This document shows positions 16,640 through 24,026 of a stretch of 64,000 bases of DNA, piece after piece (positions within the stretch are counted from its first letter, which is position 1; each line of letters starts with the position of its first letter). Source of the DNA: Streptomyces sp. NBC_01351 (lineage in GTDB: Bacteria; Actinomycetota; Actinomycetes; Streptomycetales; Streptomycetaceae); NCBI RefSeq assembly GCF_036237315.1, contig NZ_CP108356.1:1550001-1614000 (forward strand), read 5' to 3'. Under the pieces are notes generated by a model. That model was not told the DNA's origin. It ran no database searches and saw only the letters and a program-made list of their open reading frames with translations. The translations under genes and the position numbers were made by a program.

Positions 16640-18040
16640 TTACAGGTACTGGCAGGTGGAGCGGGGGATGTACACCCCGTGGCCGGCCCGGCCGGTGAAT
16701 TCGCGCTGGTCGATGACGAGTTCGCCGCGCGAGAGCACGGTGTCGACGCGTCCGGTGATCCGCTTGCCCTCGTACGCCGAGTAGTCCACGTTCATGTGGT
16801 GGGTCTCGGCGGAGATGACCTGCTCGGCGTGCGGATCGTAGAGGACGATGTCGGCGTCGGAGCCCGGCGCGATCGTGCCCTTCTGCGGGTAGAGGCCGAA
16901 CATCCGGGCCGGGGTCGCGCAGGCGATCTCGATCCAGCGGCGGCGGCTGATGTGCCCGTCCAGGACGGCCTGGTGGAGGAGGTCCATGCGGTTCTCCACC
17001 CCCGGCAGCCCGTTCGGGATCTTCGAGAAGTCCCCGCGGCCCAGCTCCTTCTGCCCCCGGAAGCAGAACGGGCAGTGGTCGGTGGAGACCACCTGGAGGT
17101 CGTTGGTCCGCAACCCCCGCCACAGCGCCGCCTGGTGCTCGCGGGGCCGCAGCGGCGTGGAGCAGACGTACTTGGCGCCCTGGAAGTCCGGCTCTTCGAG
17201 GTTGTCGGTGGACAGGAAGAGGTACTGCGGGCAGGTCTCCCCGAAGACGGGCAGCCCCTTGTCGCGGGCCGCGGCCAGCTCGGCCACCGCCTCCTCCGCC
17301 GAGACGTGGACGACGTACAGCGGGGAGCCGGCGACCCGGGCGAGCTGGATCGCCCGGTGCGTGGCCTCCGCTTCGAGGAGCACCCTGCGGACCTCGCCGT
17401 GGTGGCGGGGGTCGGTCTCCCCGCGCGCCAGGGCCTGTTCGACGAGGACGTCGATCGCGATGCCGTTCTCGGCGTGCATCATGATCAGCCCGCCGTTGCC
17501 GGAGGCCCGCTGCATGGCGCGCAGGATCTGGCCGTCATCGCTGTAGAAGACGCCGGGGTAGGCCATGAACAGCTTGAAGGAGGTGACGCCCTCCCCGATG
17601 AGGAGGTCCATCTCCTTCAGGGTGCCCTCGTTGACGTCCGAGAGGATCATGTGGAAGGCGTAGTCGATCGCGCACTGCCCGTCGGCCTTGGCGTACCAGG
17701 CGTCGAGGCCCTCGCGCAGGGCGTGGCCCACGCCCTGTACCGCGAAGTCGACGATGGTGGTGGTGCCGCCCCAGGCGGCCGCCCTGGTCCCGGTCTCGAA
17801 GGTGTCCGAGGCGGAGGTGCCGCCGAAGGGCAGCTCCATGTGGGTGTGCGCGTCGACCCCGCCGGGGATGACGTACTTCCCGCTCGCGTCGATCGTGCGG
17901 TCGGCCGTCCAGGCCTCGGCGGCCGCCGAGCCGTGCGCGGCGAGGGCCGCCACGCGGCCGTCCTCGATGAGGACGTCCGCGTGGAGTTCGTCGGCGGCGG
18001 TGACGACGAGGCCGCCGCGGATCAGGGTGCGGATGCTCAT
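16640..18040 (-). CDS. hydA: Dihydropyrimidinase (hydantoinase)
   Basis: A 466-aa cyclic amidohydrolase that opens dihydrouracil/dihydrothymine or hydantoins to N-carbamoyl-beta-amino acids. The binuclear metal site is intact: GGVDAHTHMEL (HxH), the carbamylated-Lys motif SFKLFMAYPG, HAENG, HVSAEEAV and the Asp in VSTDHCPF. Length and motifs match bacterial D-hydantoinases. It follows the aminotransferase by 10 nt and precedes the LLM oxidoreductase, fitting a catabolic operon. Confidence 0.93.
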   Translation of the reverse strand: MSIRTLIRGGLVVTAADELHADVLIEDGRVAALAAHGSAAAEAWTADRTIDASGKYVIPGGVDAHTHMELPFGGTSASDTFETGTRAAAWGGTTTIVDFAVQGVGHALREGLDAWYAKADGQCAIDYAFHMILSDVNEGTLKEMDLLIGEGVTSFKLFMAYPGVFYSDDGQILRAMQRASGNGGLIMMHAENGIAIDVLVEQALARGETDPRHHGEVRRVLLEAEATHRAIQLARVAGSPLYVVHVSAEEAVAELAAARDKGLPVFGETCPQYLFLSTDNLEEPDFQGAKYVCSTPLRPREHQAALWRGLRTNDLQVVSTDHCPFCFRGQKELGRGDFSKIPNGLPGVENRMDLLHQAVLDGHISRRRWIEIACATPARMFGLYPQKGTIAPGSDADIVLYDPHAEQVISAETHHMNVDYSAYEGKRITGRVDTVLSRGELVIDQREFTGRAGHGVYIPRSTCQYL

Positions 18041-18050
18041 GTGCGTCCCC

Positions 18051-19346
18051 CTACTGGATGCTGCGCAAGGCCTGTTCGAGGATCTCGGCGCCCTCTTCCG
18101 CCTCGGTGACGGTGAGGGAGAGCGGCGGCGCGATGCGCAGCACGCTGGTGTTGTGGCCGCCGCCCTTGCCGATCAGCAGGCCGCCTTCGCGGGCGGCTTC
18201 CTGTACGGCGGTGGCCGCGTCGGGGTCGGCCTGGTCGGTGCCGGGCTTCGTCAGCTCCAGGCCGGCCATCAGGCCACGGCCGCGGACCTCCCGTACGGCG
18301 GGCACGTGGGCTGCGATGGCGCGCAGCCGCTCCAGGAGCAGGCCGCCGACGCGGCGGGCGTTGCCCTGGAGGTCGTGTTCCAGCAGGTAGGCGAGGTTGG
18401 CGACGCCGGCGGCCATGGTGACGGGGGAACCGCCGAAGGTGGAGATGGAGTTGGAGTCGATGCAGTTCATCACCTCTGCGCGGGCCACGACTCCACCGAT
18501 CGACATGCCGTTGCCGATGCCCTTGGCGAAGGTGAGGATGTCCGGCGGGCCGTTCTGCGCGTGGGCCTGCCAGCCCCAGAAGTGTTCGCCCGTACGGCCC
18601 CAGCCGGTCTGCACCTCGTCGCTGATCCACAGGATGCCGTGCCGGTCGAGGACCTCGCGGAAGGCCCCGTACAGGCCGTCGGGCGGGGAGGTGAAGCCGC
18701 CGACGCCCTGGATCGGCTCGGCGATGAGGGCGGCGACTCCTCCGCGGGCCTGGCCCAGTACGTCTTCCAGGTCCGCGACGGCGGCCGCGGTGAAGGCGGC
18801 GTCGTCGAGGTGGGCGAGGGGGCCGCGGGTGCGGACCGCGCCGTGGACGTAGTACGTCTGGAGCGGGGAGAGGCTGGTCGGGGACCAGCCCCGGTTGCCG
18901 GTGATCGAGACGGTGGAGAAGGACCGGCCGTGGTAGCTGTTGCGCATCGCCAGGATCTGGTTGGAGCGGCGGTACGTCGTCGCGAGCAGCAGGGCGGTGT
19001 CGTTGGCCTCGGTGCCGGAGGTGGTGAAGAAGACCCGGGCGTCGGGGATGCCGGACAACGCCGAGACGCGCTCGGCCAGTTCGATCATCGGCCGGTTGAG
19101 GTAGAGGGTGGAGGAGTGGATGATCCGCCCGGCCTGTTCGGCGACGGCCTTGGTGACCTCGGGCAGCGCGTGGGCGGTCATCGTGGTGAGGATGCCGCCG
19201 AAGAAGTCGAGGTAGCGGTTGCCCTCGGCGTCCCAGACGTGGCGGCCCTCGCCGTGGGTGAGCTCGATGGGGTGCTTGTAGTAGAGCGCGAGCCAGTCGG
19301 GCAGGACGGTGCGGTGGCGGCTGTGGAGCGGGGTGGGGTTGGTCAC
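18051..19346 (-). CDS. Class III PLP-dependent aminotransferase
   Basis: A 431-aa protein, GTG start overlapping the upstream amidohydrolase stop by 4 nt. The class III fold shows the TSGTEANDTALL cofactor-phosphate loop, YHGRSFSTVS, WISDEVQTGWGRTG (PLP-ring Asp) and the Schiff-base Lys in LTFAKGIGNGM. It resembles alanine-glyoxylate/beta-alanine (AGXT2-like) transaminases. After dihydropyrimidinase and ureidopropionase produce beta-alanine or beta-aminoisobutyrate, this enzyme would transaminate it to a semialdehyde. Confidence 0.92.
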   Translation of the reverse strand: MTNPTPLHSRHRTVLPDWLALYYKHPIELTHGEGRHVWDAEGNRYLDFFGGILTTMTAHALPEVTKAVAEQAGRIIHSSTLYLNRPMIELAERVSALSGIPDARVFFTTSGTEANDTALLLATTYRRSNQILAMRNSYHGRSFSTVSITGNRGWSPTSLSPLQTYYVHGAVRTRGPLAHLDDAAFTAAAVADLEDVLGQARGGVAALIAEPIQGVGGFTSPPDGLYGAFREVLDRHGILWISDEVQTGWGRTGEHFWGWQAHAQNGPPDILTFAKGIGNGMSIGGVVARAEVMNCIDSNSISTFGGSPVTMAAGVANLAYLLEHDLQGNARRVGGLLLERLRAIAAHVPAVREVRGRGLMAGLELTKPGTDQADPDAATAVQEAAREGGLLIGKGGGHNTSVLRIAPPLSLTVTEAEEGAEILEQALRSIQ

Positions 19347-20185
19347 GGCTGTACGAGTCCTCCGTAGGCGTCGGGGCGGCGGTCGCGGTAGAAGGCCCAC
19401 TGGTTGCGGACCTCTTCGATGAGGCCGAAGTCGAGGTCGCGGACGAGGAGTTCCTCCTCCTTGTCGCTGGCGACCTCGCCGACGAACTGGCCGCGCGGGT
19501 CGACGAAGTAGCTGGTGCCGTAGAAGTCGTTGTCGCCGTACTCCTCTTGGCCGACGCGGTTGATGGCGGCGACGAAGTACTCGTTGGCGACGGCGGAGGC
19601 GGGCTGTTCCAGCTGCCACAGGTAGGCGGACAGGCCTCGGGAGGTGGCGGACGGGTTGTAGACCAACTGGGCTCCGGCAAGGCCGAGTTGACGCCAGCCT
19701 TCGGGGAAGTGCCGGTCGTAGCAGATGTAGACGCCGACCTTGCCGACGGCCGTGTCGAAGACGGGCCAGCCGAGGTTGCCCGGGCGGAAGTAGTACTTCT
19801 CCCAGAATCCCTTGACCTGGGGGATGTGGTGCTTGCGGTACTTGCCGAGGTAGCTGCCGTCGGCGTCGATGACGGCGGCGGTGTTGTAGTAGAAGCCGGC
19901 GCTCTCGAGTTCGAAGACCGGCACGACGATGACCATGCCGGTCTCGCGGGCCAGGTCCTGCATGCGGCGGACGGTGGGACCGTCGGGGACGGCCTCGGCC
20001 CAGCGGTAGTGCTCGGGTTCCTGGACCTGGCAGAAGTAGGGGGCGTTGAACACCTCCTGGAAGCCGATGATCTGCGCGCCCTGCGCGGCCGCGCGGCGGG
20101 CGTGCTCCTCGTGTTTGGCGATCATCGATTCGGTGTCTCCGGTCCAGGTGGCCTGGACCAGCGCGGCGCGGACGACTTGGGCCAT
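19343..20185 (-). CDS. Nitrilase-superfamily amidohydrolase, probable beta-ureidopropionase
   Basis: A 280-aa protein. The Glu-Lys-Cys catalytic triad is visible in GFQEVFN, KYRKHHIPQ and VYICYDRHFPEGW. The motif set and length match the N-carbamoyl-beta-alanine amidohydrolase branch. ATG 20185 has GAGGAG about 8 nt upstream. It is first in the four-gene operon and hydrolyses the product of the dihydropyrimidinase, releasing CO2, ammonia and a beta-amino acid. The leader contains an inverted repeat at 20215-20250. Confidence 0.92.
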   Translation of the reverse strand: MAQVVRAALVQATWTGDTESMIAKHEEHARRAAAQGAQIIGFQEVFNAPYFCQVQEPEHYRWAEAVPDGPTVRRMQDLARETGMVIVVPVFELESAGFYYNTAAVIDADGSYLGKYRKHHIPQVKGFWEKYYFRPGNLGWPVFDTAVGKVGVYICYDRHFPEGWRQLGLAGAQLVYNPSATSRGLSAYLWQLEQPASAVANEYFVAAINRVGQEEYGDNDFYGTSYFVDPRGQFVGEVASDKEEELLVRDLDFGLIEEVRNQWAFYRDRRPDAYGGLVQP

Positions 20186-20214
20186 GAGCTGCTCCTCGCG
20201 ACGGGAACGCCGAG

Positions 20215-20250
20215 TTCTACGCACGTAGACGGTGTACGTAGGGAGTAGAA
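20215..20250. promoter_or_regulatory. Inverted repeat in the pyrimidine-operon control region
   Basis: Outer arms TTCTAC (20215) and GTAGAA (20245) enclose two inner CTAC/GTAG-type half sites (CTACGCACGTAG, then TACGTA). It lies 30-65 nt upstream of the first ATG and is a candidate operator for an unlinked regulator. Confidence 0.5.
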
Positions 20251-20352
20251 CGTAGGCCTCGGCACAGCGTGGGGCAAGACCGCGTTGCACGGTTGGAGTA
20301 GTCGATCACGTTAGGTCGCCACGCGGTCGGTTCCGGTCAGTGGACGGGCGGT

Positions 20353-22374
20353 TTACGCCGTGGCGATGCCGGCGAGACGGAGGGCGTGGACGAGGTCCCG
20401 GTGCCGGGTTCCGGGCAGGGCGCGGGCCGCCCGCAGCAGGCGGGGGGCGAACCACTGCGGGGCGCGGCGGGCCAGGTCGGCGGCCTCCTCGGCGGTGCGG
20501 ACGTCGACGAAGGCGGCGAGGAGCACCCCGGTCTCCCGGTCCCGGCCGGCCTCCCCGAGGGCGAGGGCGGCTTCGGCGATCTCGGCGGCGGGGCGGGCCA
20601 TGCCCTGGCGCAGCAGCCGGTCGCAGTCGGCCTCCCGGCCGGCCTCGTCGAGGGCGGCGGCGAGGGCGGCGAGCCGCTCGGGCGGGAGCGAGGCCGCCTC
20701 CCAGAGCAGCGTGGCCCAGTCGGCCGCGAGCCCGGCCCGCCCCAGCTCGCCGGCCACCCCGGGCAGCCACCCCGCGGGCCACCCGGCCACCTCGCACAAC
20801 AGCGCATGCGCTTCCCCGCTCCGCCCGTCCGCACGCAGCCCGAGCAACTGCCCGACGACCCCGCGCACATCCCCCACGGAAACCCCTGCGGACTCCCCGG
20901 GGAACGCCCCCGCCATCGAGCCGCCGAGCCCCGCCGGATCCCCGGGGAACCGATCCACGCCCTGACCGTCGGGTCCCGCCCAAGCCCCTGCGGGAGCACC
21001 GGGGTTCTGACCCAACGCCGCGCCACCGGGCCCCGCCTGGGCCCCCGCGGGACCCCCGGGGAACGGATCCGCAGTCCAGCCTCGGAGCCCGGCCGACATC
21101 CCTGCCGGGGCCCCGGGGAAGGGGGCCGGCAGCGAGCCGCCGAGCCCTGCCGGATCCCCCGCGGGAAGGCCGGGATGCCGGGCGGGCGGGTGGGTGTCAG
21201 TGTCCCGGGTGGGCCTGGCCGGGCCGGGTGCGGGCTCCGGCCGGGGGCGGCCGAACCGGGCGCCCCGGGGAGTCGGCTCCGGTGAGCGCCCGAAGCGCGC
21301 TCCGCGCGGGGCCGGCAGGCCGGGTCCCGACTCGGCGCCCGCGTCGGGGCGGCCGAGGTCCGGCAGGGTGGCGGCCAAGGCCTCGGGGGCTTCCGACCCG
21401 GCGTACCGGGCACCCCCGGACCGCCGCCCACCCCGCAGCCACCGCCCCTCGGCCCGCCCCACGGGCCGCTCCCCCTCGCGCTGCTCGCCCACGGGCCGCT
21501 CCCCCTCGGCCCACCCCTCGTGCTGCTCCCCCTCGGCCGGCCCGACCGGCCACTCCCCCTCGGGCACCCGCTGCCTCGGTACCCCCGGCAGCGGGTCACC
21601 CGGCGTCGCCTGCGCGCCTCCCGCGGTCCAGCCCTCCCCGGGCACCTCCGCCCCCGGCGAACCGGCGAGCCCCGCGGACTCCGCAGCCGGCGAAGGCCCC
21701 GGCCAGGCCGCCCAGGCAGGAACCCCCGCGCCCAGCAACCCCTCCGGCCCCGATCGCGGCGCCCCCGCGGGCCGCGACCCGGGCGCCGCAGGGGCGTGCC
21801 CGTGTGGTCCGCCGACGGTCACCGGCCGCTCCCGCCAAGCGGGAGCCCCGTGCCCCGGCAGCGCCTCCGCGGGAGGGGACATCGTGGTCAGGCGGGCCGT
21901 CAGGTCCGCTTGGCGGGATGCGGCTCGGGTGGCGTCGTCCCGGGTCCAGGAGAGCTCCAGGGACAGGGCGTCCGCCTCCGAGGGGTCCGCCGTGGAGGAC
22001 AGCCGCGCCGCGAGGTGACGCAGGGCCGCCTCCGAGTCCGCGCGCTGGGCCGTCGACACCGCGAGCAGGGTCCGCAGTTCGGCCTCGCCGCCCGGCAGGC
22101 GGTCCCACGCCGTGACGGCCGCCGCCCGCAGCCGGGCCGCGTATACGGTCTCCCGCTCCGCGAACTCCGCGCCCCGGGCCCCAGCCAGGTCCCCCAACAG
22201 GGACTCCAGCACGTCCCACGGAACCATCGCGCGCCCGTCGAGGCAGGCCCGCACGCCCTCCGGATCCCGGCGCAGGAACTCCCCGTACCAGCCCGTCTCG
22301 GAATCCAGCCTCTGCGTCAACCCCCGCAAGTACTCGGCGAGTTGAACGATCACCAGCGAAGTCGCGGTCTCCAT
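20353..22374 (-). CDS. Large Gly/Pro-rich protein of unknown function
   Basis: A 673-aa protein. Residues 1-160 are helical, with WYGEFLRRDPEGVRACLDG and a following helix resembling a degenerate XRE-type segment seen at the N-termini of some Streptomyces regulators. Residues 165-430 are low-complexity Gly/Pro/Glu with degenerate repeats (ERPVGxxEG; FPGxPAG). Residues 440-673 form an Ala/Leu-rich helical array like a TPR/alpha-solenoid (about ten helices). There is no catalytic motif. It may be a scaffold or a regulator-like protein; it precedes the pyrimidine operon on the same strand but is separated by that operon's own control region. Confidence 0.65.
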   Translation of the reverse strand: METATSLVIVQLAEYLRGLTQRLDSETGWYGEFLRRDPEGVRACLDGRAMVPWDVLESLLGDLAGARGAEFAERETVYAARLRAAAVTAWDRLPGGEAELRTLLAVSTAQRADSEAALRHLAARLSSTADPSEADALSLELSWTRDDATRAASRQADLTARLTTMSPPAEALPGHGAPAWRERPVTVGGPHGHAPAAPGSRPAGAPRSGPEGLLGAGVPAWAAWPGPSPAAESAGLAGSPGAEVPGEGWTAGGAQATPGDPLPGVPRQRVPEGEWPVGPAEGEQHEGWAEGERPVGEQREGERPVGRAEGRWLRGGRRSGGARYAGSEAPEALAATLPDLGRPDAGAESGPGLPAPRGARFGRSPEPTPRGARFGRPRPEPAPGPARPTRDTDTHPPARHPGLPAGDPAGLGGSLPAPFPGAPAGMSAGLRGWTADPFPGGPAGAQAGPGGAALGQNPGAPAGAWAGPDGQGVDRFPGDPAGLGGSMAGAFPGESAGVSVGDVRGVVGQLLGLRADGRSGEAHALLCEVAGWPAGWLPGVAGELGRAGLAADWATLLWEAASLPPERLAALAAALDEAGREADCDRLLRQGMARPAAEIAEAALALGEAGRDRETGVLLAAFVDVRTAEEAADLARRAPQWFAPRLLRAARALPGTRHRDLVHALRLAGIATA

Positions 22375-22419
22375 GACCGCATTGGACCCCGCCAGTGTTA
22401 CGGGAGGGCTACGCGCACT

Positions 22420-22806
22420 TCAAAGCTTGACGGCGATCGCCGTGTGCGGCCGCTTGCCCAGCCGGGCCACCGTGCCGGGAAGGTCCACCGCCCAGAACTG
22501 CCAGGTGTACTTCCGCGACATCAGCTTCCGCACCCGCTTCAGGCCCGCCTCGTCCAGCAGTCGCGCCTCGCCCTCCAGCACCGGCGCGCCCGCCGCCACC
22601 GTGCCCTTCACGTCGCACGCGGCGACGGTGACCCGCCCGTTGTTGCGGATCCGCTTCACCTTCCACGTCTTCGTGCGCGTCCACACGTACAGCTCACCGC
22701 CGTCCGCCACGGCCCACACCGGAGTGGCGACGGGCGTGCCGTCCTTGCGGAAGGTGGTGAGGCTGACGTATCTGCCCCGGTTCAGCTCGTCGAGCGTCAG
22801 AGTCAT
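22420..22806 (-). CDS. PPOX-class F420-dependent oxidoreductase
   Basis: A 128-aa split-barrel flavin/deazaflavin-binding protein. RYVSLTTFRKDGTPVATPVW is the family's N-terminal strand pair and LMSRKYTWQFW lies near the C-terminus. Members reduce or bind small electrophiles with F420H2. It stands alone between the repeat-rich unknown and the XRE gene. Confidence 0.85.
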   Translation of the reverse strand: MTLTLDELNRGRYVSLTTFRKDGTPVATPVWAVADGGELYVWTRTKTWKVKRIRNNGRVTVAACDVKGTVAAGAPVLEGEARLLDEAGLKRVRKLMSRKYTWQFWAVDLPGTVARLGKRPHTAIAVKL

Positions 22807-22919
22807 GCCCGGAGCCTAGCCGCGACCCGCGCCGGGACCCCGGCCCCGGTCGGCACTTCGAGCAGGACTCCAGCGCCGCACGGCCCCCGCGCAGCCCCCG
22901 CCCGGTCCGCCGCGCGGCG

Positions 22920-23171
22920 TCAGAGCGCGACGAGCGCGCAGCGGCGCATCACATCGTCCAGGGAGAGGCCGAGGGCCTCGGCGAGGGCCGCGACGGTGAA
23001 GAAGGCGGGGGTGGGCGCGCGGCCGGTCTCGATCTTGCGGAGGGTCTCCGCGGACAGCCCGGCGCTCGCCGCGACCTCGACCATGCTGCGCCCGGCACGG
23101 GCCTCCCGCAGGAGCGCGCCCAGCCGCTCGCCGCGCTCGCGCTCTTCCGGGGTCAAGGGGGTTCGGACCAT
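22920..23171 (-). CDS. XRE-family helix-turn-helix regulator
   Basis: An 83-aa protein that is essentially one HTH domain: LGALLREARAGRSMVEVA, AGLSAETLRKIETGRAP and a final helix LAEALGLSLDDV. It is divergent from methionine aminopeptidase. The spacer is a 38-bp palindrome overlapping both promoters, so this protein is the obvious candidate to bind it, repressing itself and the peptidase. Confidence 0.9.
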   Translation of the reverse strand: MVRTPLTPEERERGERLGALLREARAGRSMVEVAASAGLSAETLRKIETGRAPTPAFFTVAALAEALGLSLDDVMRRCALVAL

Positions 23172-23195
23172 GCCGCCATCCTACCCCGCCACCCC

Positions 23196-23233
23196 AATTA
23201 CTATCCCGGTAAAGTTATACCGGTATAGTAATT
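23196..23233. promoter_or_regulatory. 38-bp palindromic operator/promoter of the XRE-map divergon
   Basis: Arms AATTACTATCCCGGT (23196-23210) and ACCGGTATAGTAATT (23219-23233) are complementary at 14 of 15 positions around an 8-nt spacer. The right arm contains TATAGT (23224-23229), placed as a -10 box so that transcription would start at or next to the A of the map ATG at 23237. The mirror arm offers GATAGT for the XRE gene. Confidence 0.8.
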
Positions 23234-23236
23234 GGC

Positions 23237-24004
23237 ATGGTGGAACTCAAGACGGACCGATCGATCGACGAGATGCGCGCCGCCGGCCGCGTGGTCGCGC
23301 ACGCCCTGGCCGCCGTGCGGGAGAGAGCGCGGGTGGGGGTGTCCCTGCTGGACCTGGACCGGGTGGCGCGCACCGTGCTGGACGAGGCGGGCGCCACCTC
23401 GCCCTTCCTCGGCTACCGGCCGCGGTTCGCGCCGGTGCCCTTCCCCGCGGTGGTCTGCGCCTCCGTCAACGACGCGATCGTGCACGGCATCCCGGACGGC
23501 TACCGGCTGCGCGACGGCGACCTGGTCAGCATCGACTGCGGTGCGAAGCTGGGCGGCTGGGTCGGGGACGCGGCCGTCAGCTTCACGGTCGGCCGGGCCC
23601 GCCCCGCCGACCTGCGGCTGATCGCCACGGCGGAGGCGGCCCTCGCCGCCGGCATCGCCGCCGCCGTGCCGGGCAACCGGATCGGGGACATCGCCCACGC
23701 GATCGGCACGGTGTGCCGGGGCGCCGGGTACGGCATCCCGGACGGCTTCGGCGGCCACGGCGTGGGCCGCACCATGCACGAGGACCCGGGCGTGCCCAAC
23801 GAGGGCCCGCCGGGACGCGGCATGAAGCTGCGCCCCGGCATGGTCCTGGCGATCGAGCCGATGCTGACCGCGGGCGGCACGGACGACTACACCTGCGACG
23901 GGGACGGCTGGACCCTGCGCACCGTCGACGGCAGCCGCGCCGCGCACGCGGAGCACACGGTCGCCATCACCGCCGACGGCCCGAGGATCCTCACCGCCCT
24001 CTAG
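23237..24004 (+). CDS. map: Type I methionine aminopeptidase
   Basis: A 255-aa pita-bread metallopeptidase. Metal ligands are visible in VSIDCGAK, WVGDAAVSF, GGHGVGRTMHEDP (His), IEPML (Glu) and AEHTVAI (Glu). It lacks the N-terminal SH3-type zinc extension. Its ATG is only 3 nt from the palindrome and has no Shine-Dalgarno, so the mRNA is probably leaderless. Streptomyces normally have a housekeeping map beside secY/adk; this XRE-controlled copy is likely a conditional paralogue. Confidence 0.92.
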   Translation: MVELKTDRSIDEMRAAGRVVAHALAAVRERARVGVSLLDLDRVARTVLDEAGATSPFLGYRPRFAPVPFPAVVCASVNDAIVHGIPDGYRLRDGDLVSIDCGAKLGGWVGDAAVSFTVGRARPADLRLIATAEAALAAGIAAAVPGNRIGDIAHAIGTVCRGAGYGIPDGFGGHGVGRTMHEDPGVPNEGPPGRGMKLRPGMVLAIEPMLTAGGTDDYTCDGDGWTLRTVDGSRAAHAEHTVAITADGPRILTAL

Positions 24005-24026
24005 CTGCAGCCGCAGCTGGAGGCCG

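Noticed and set aside
15613..20185. Secondary-metabolite cluster signature from LLM oxidoreductase plus aminotransferase
   Set aside because: No carrier protein, synthase or tailoring set is present; the dihydropyrimidinase and ureidopropionase point to catabolism.
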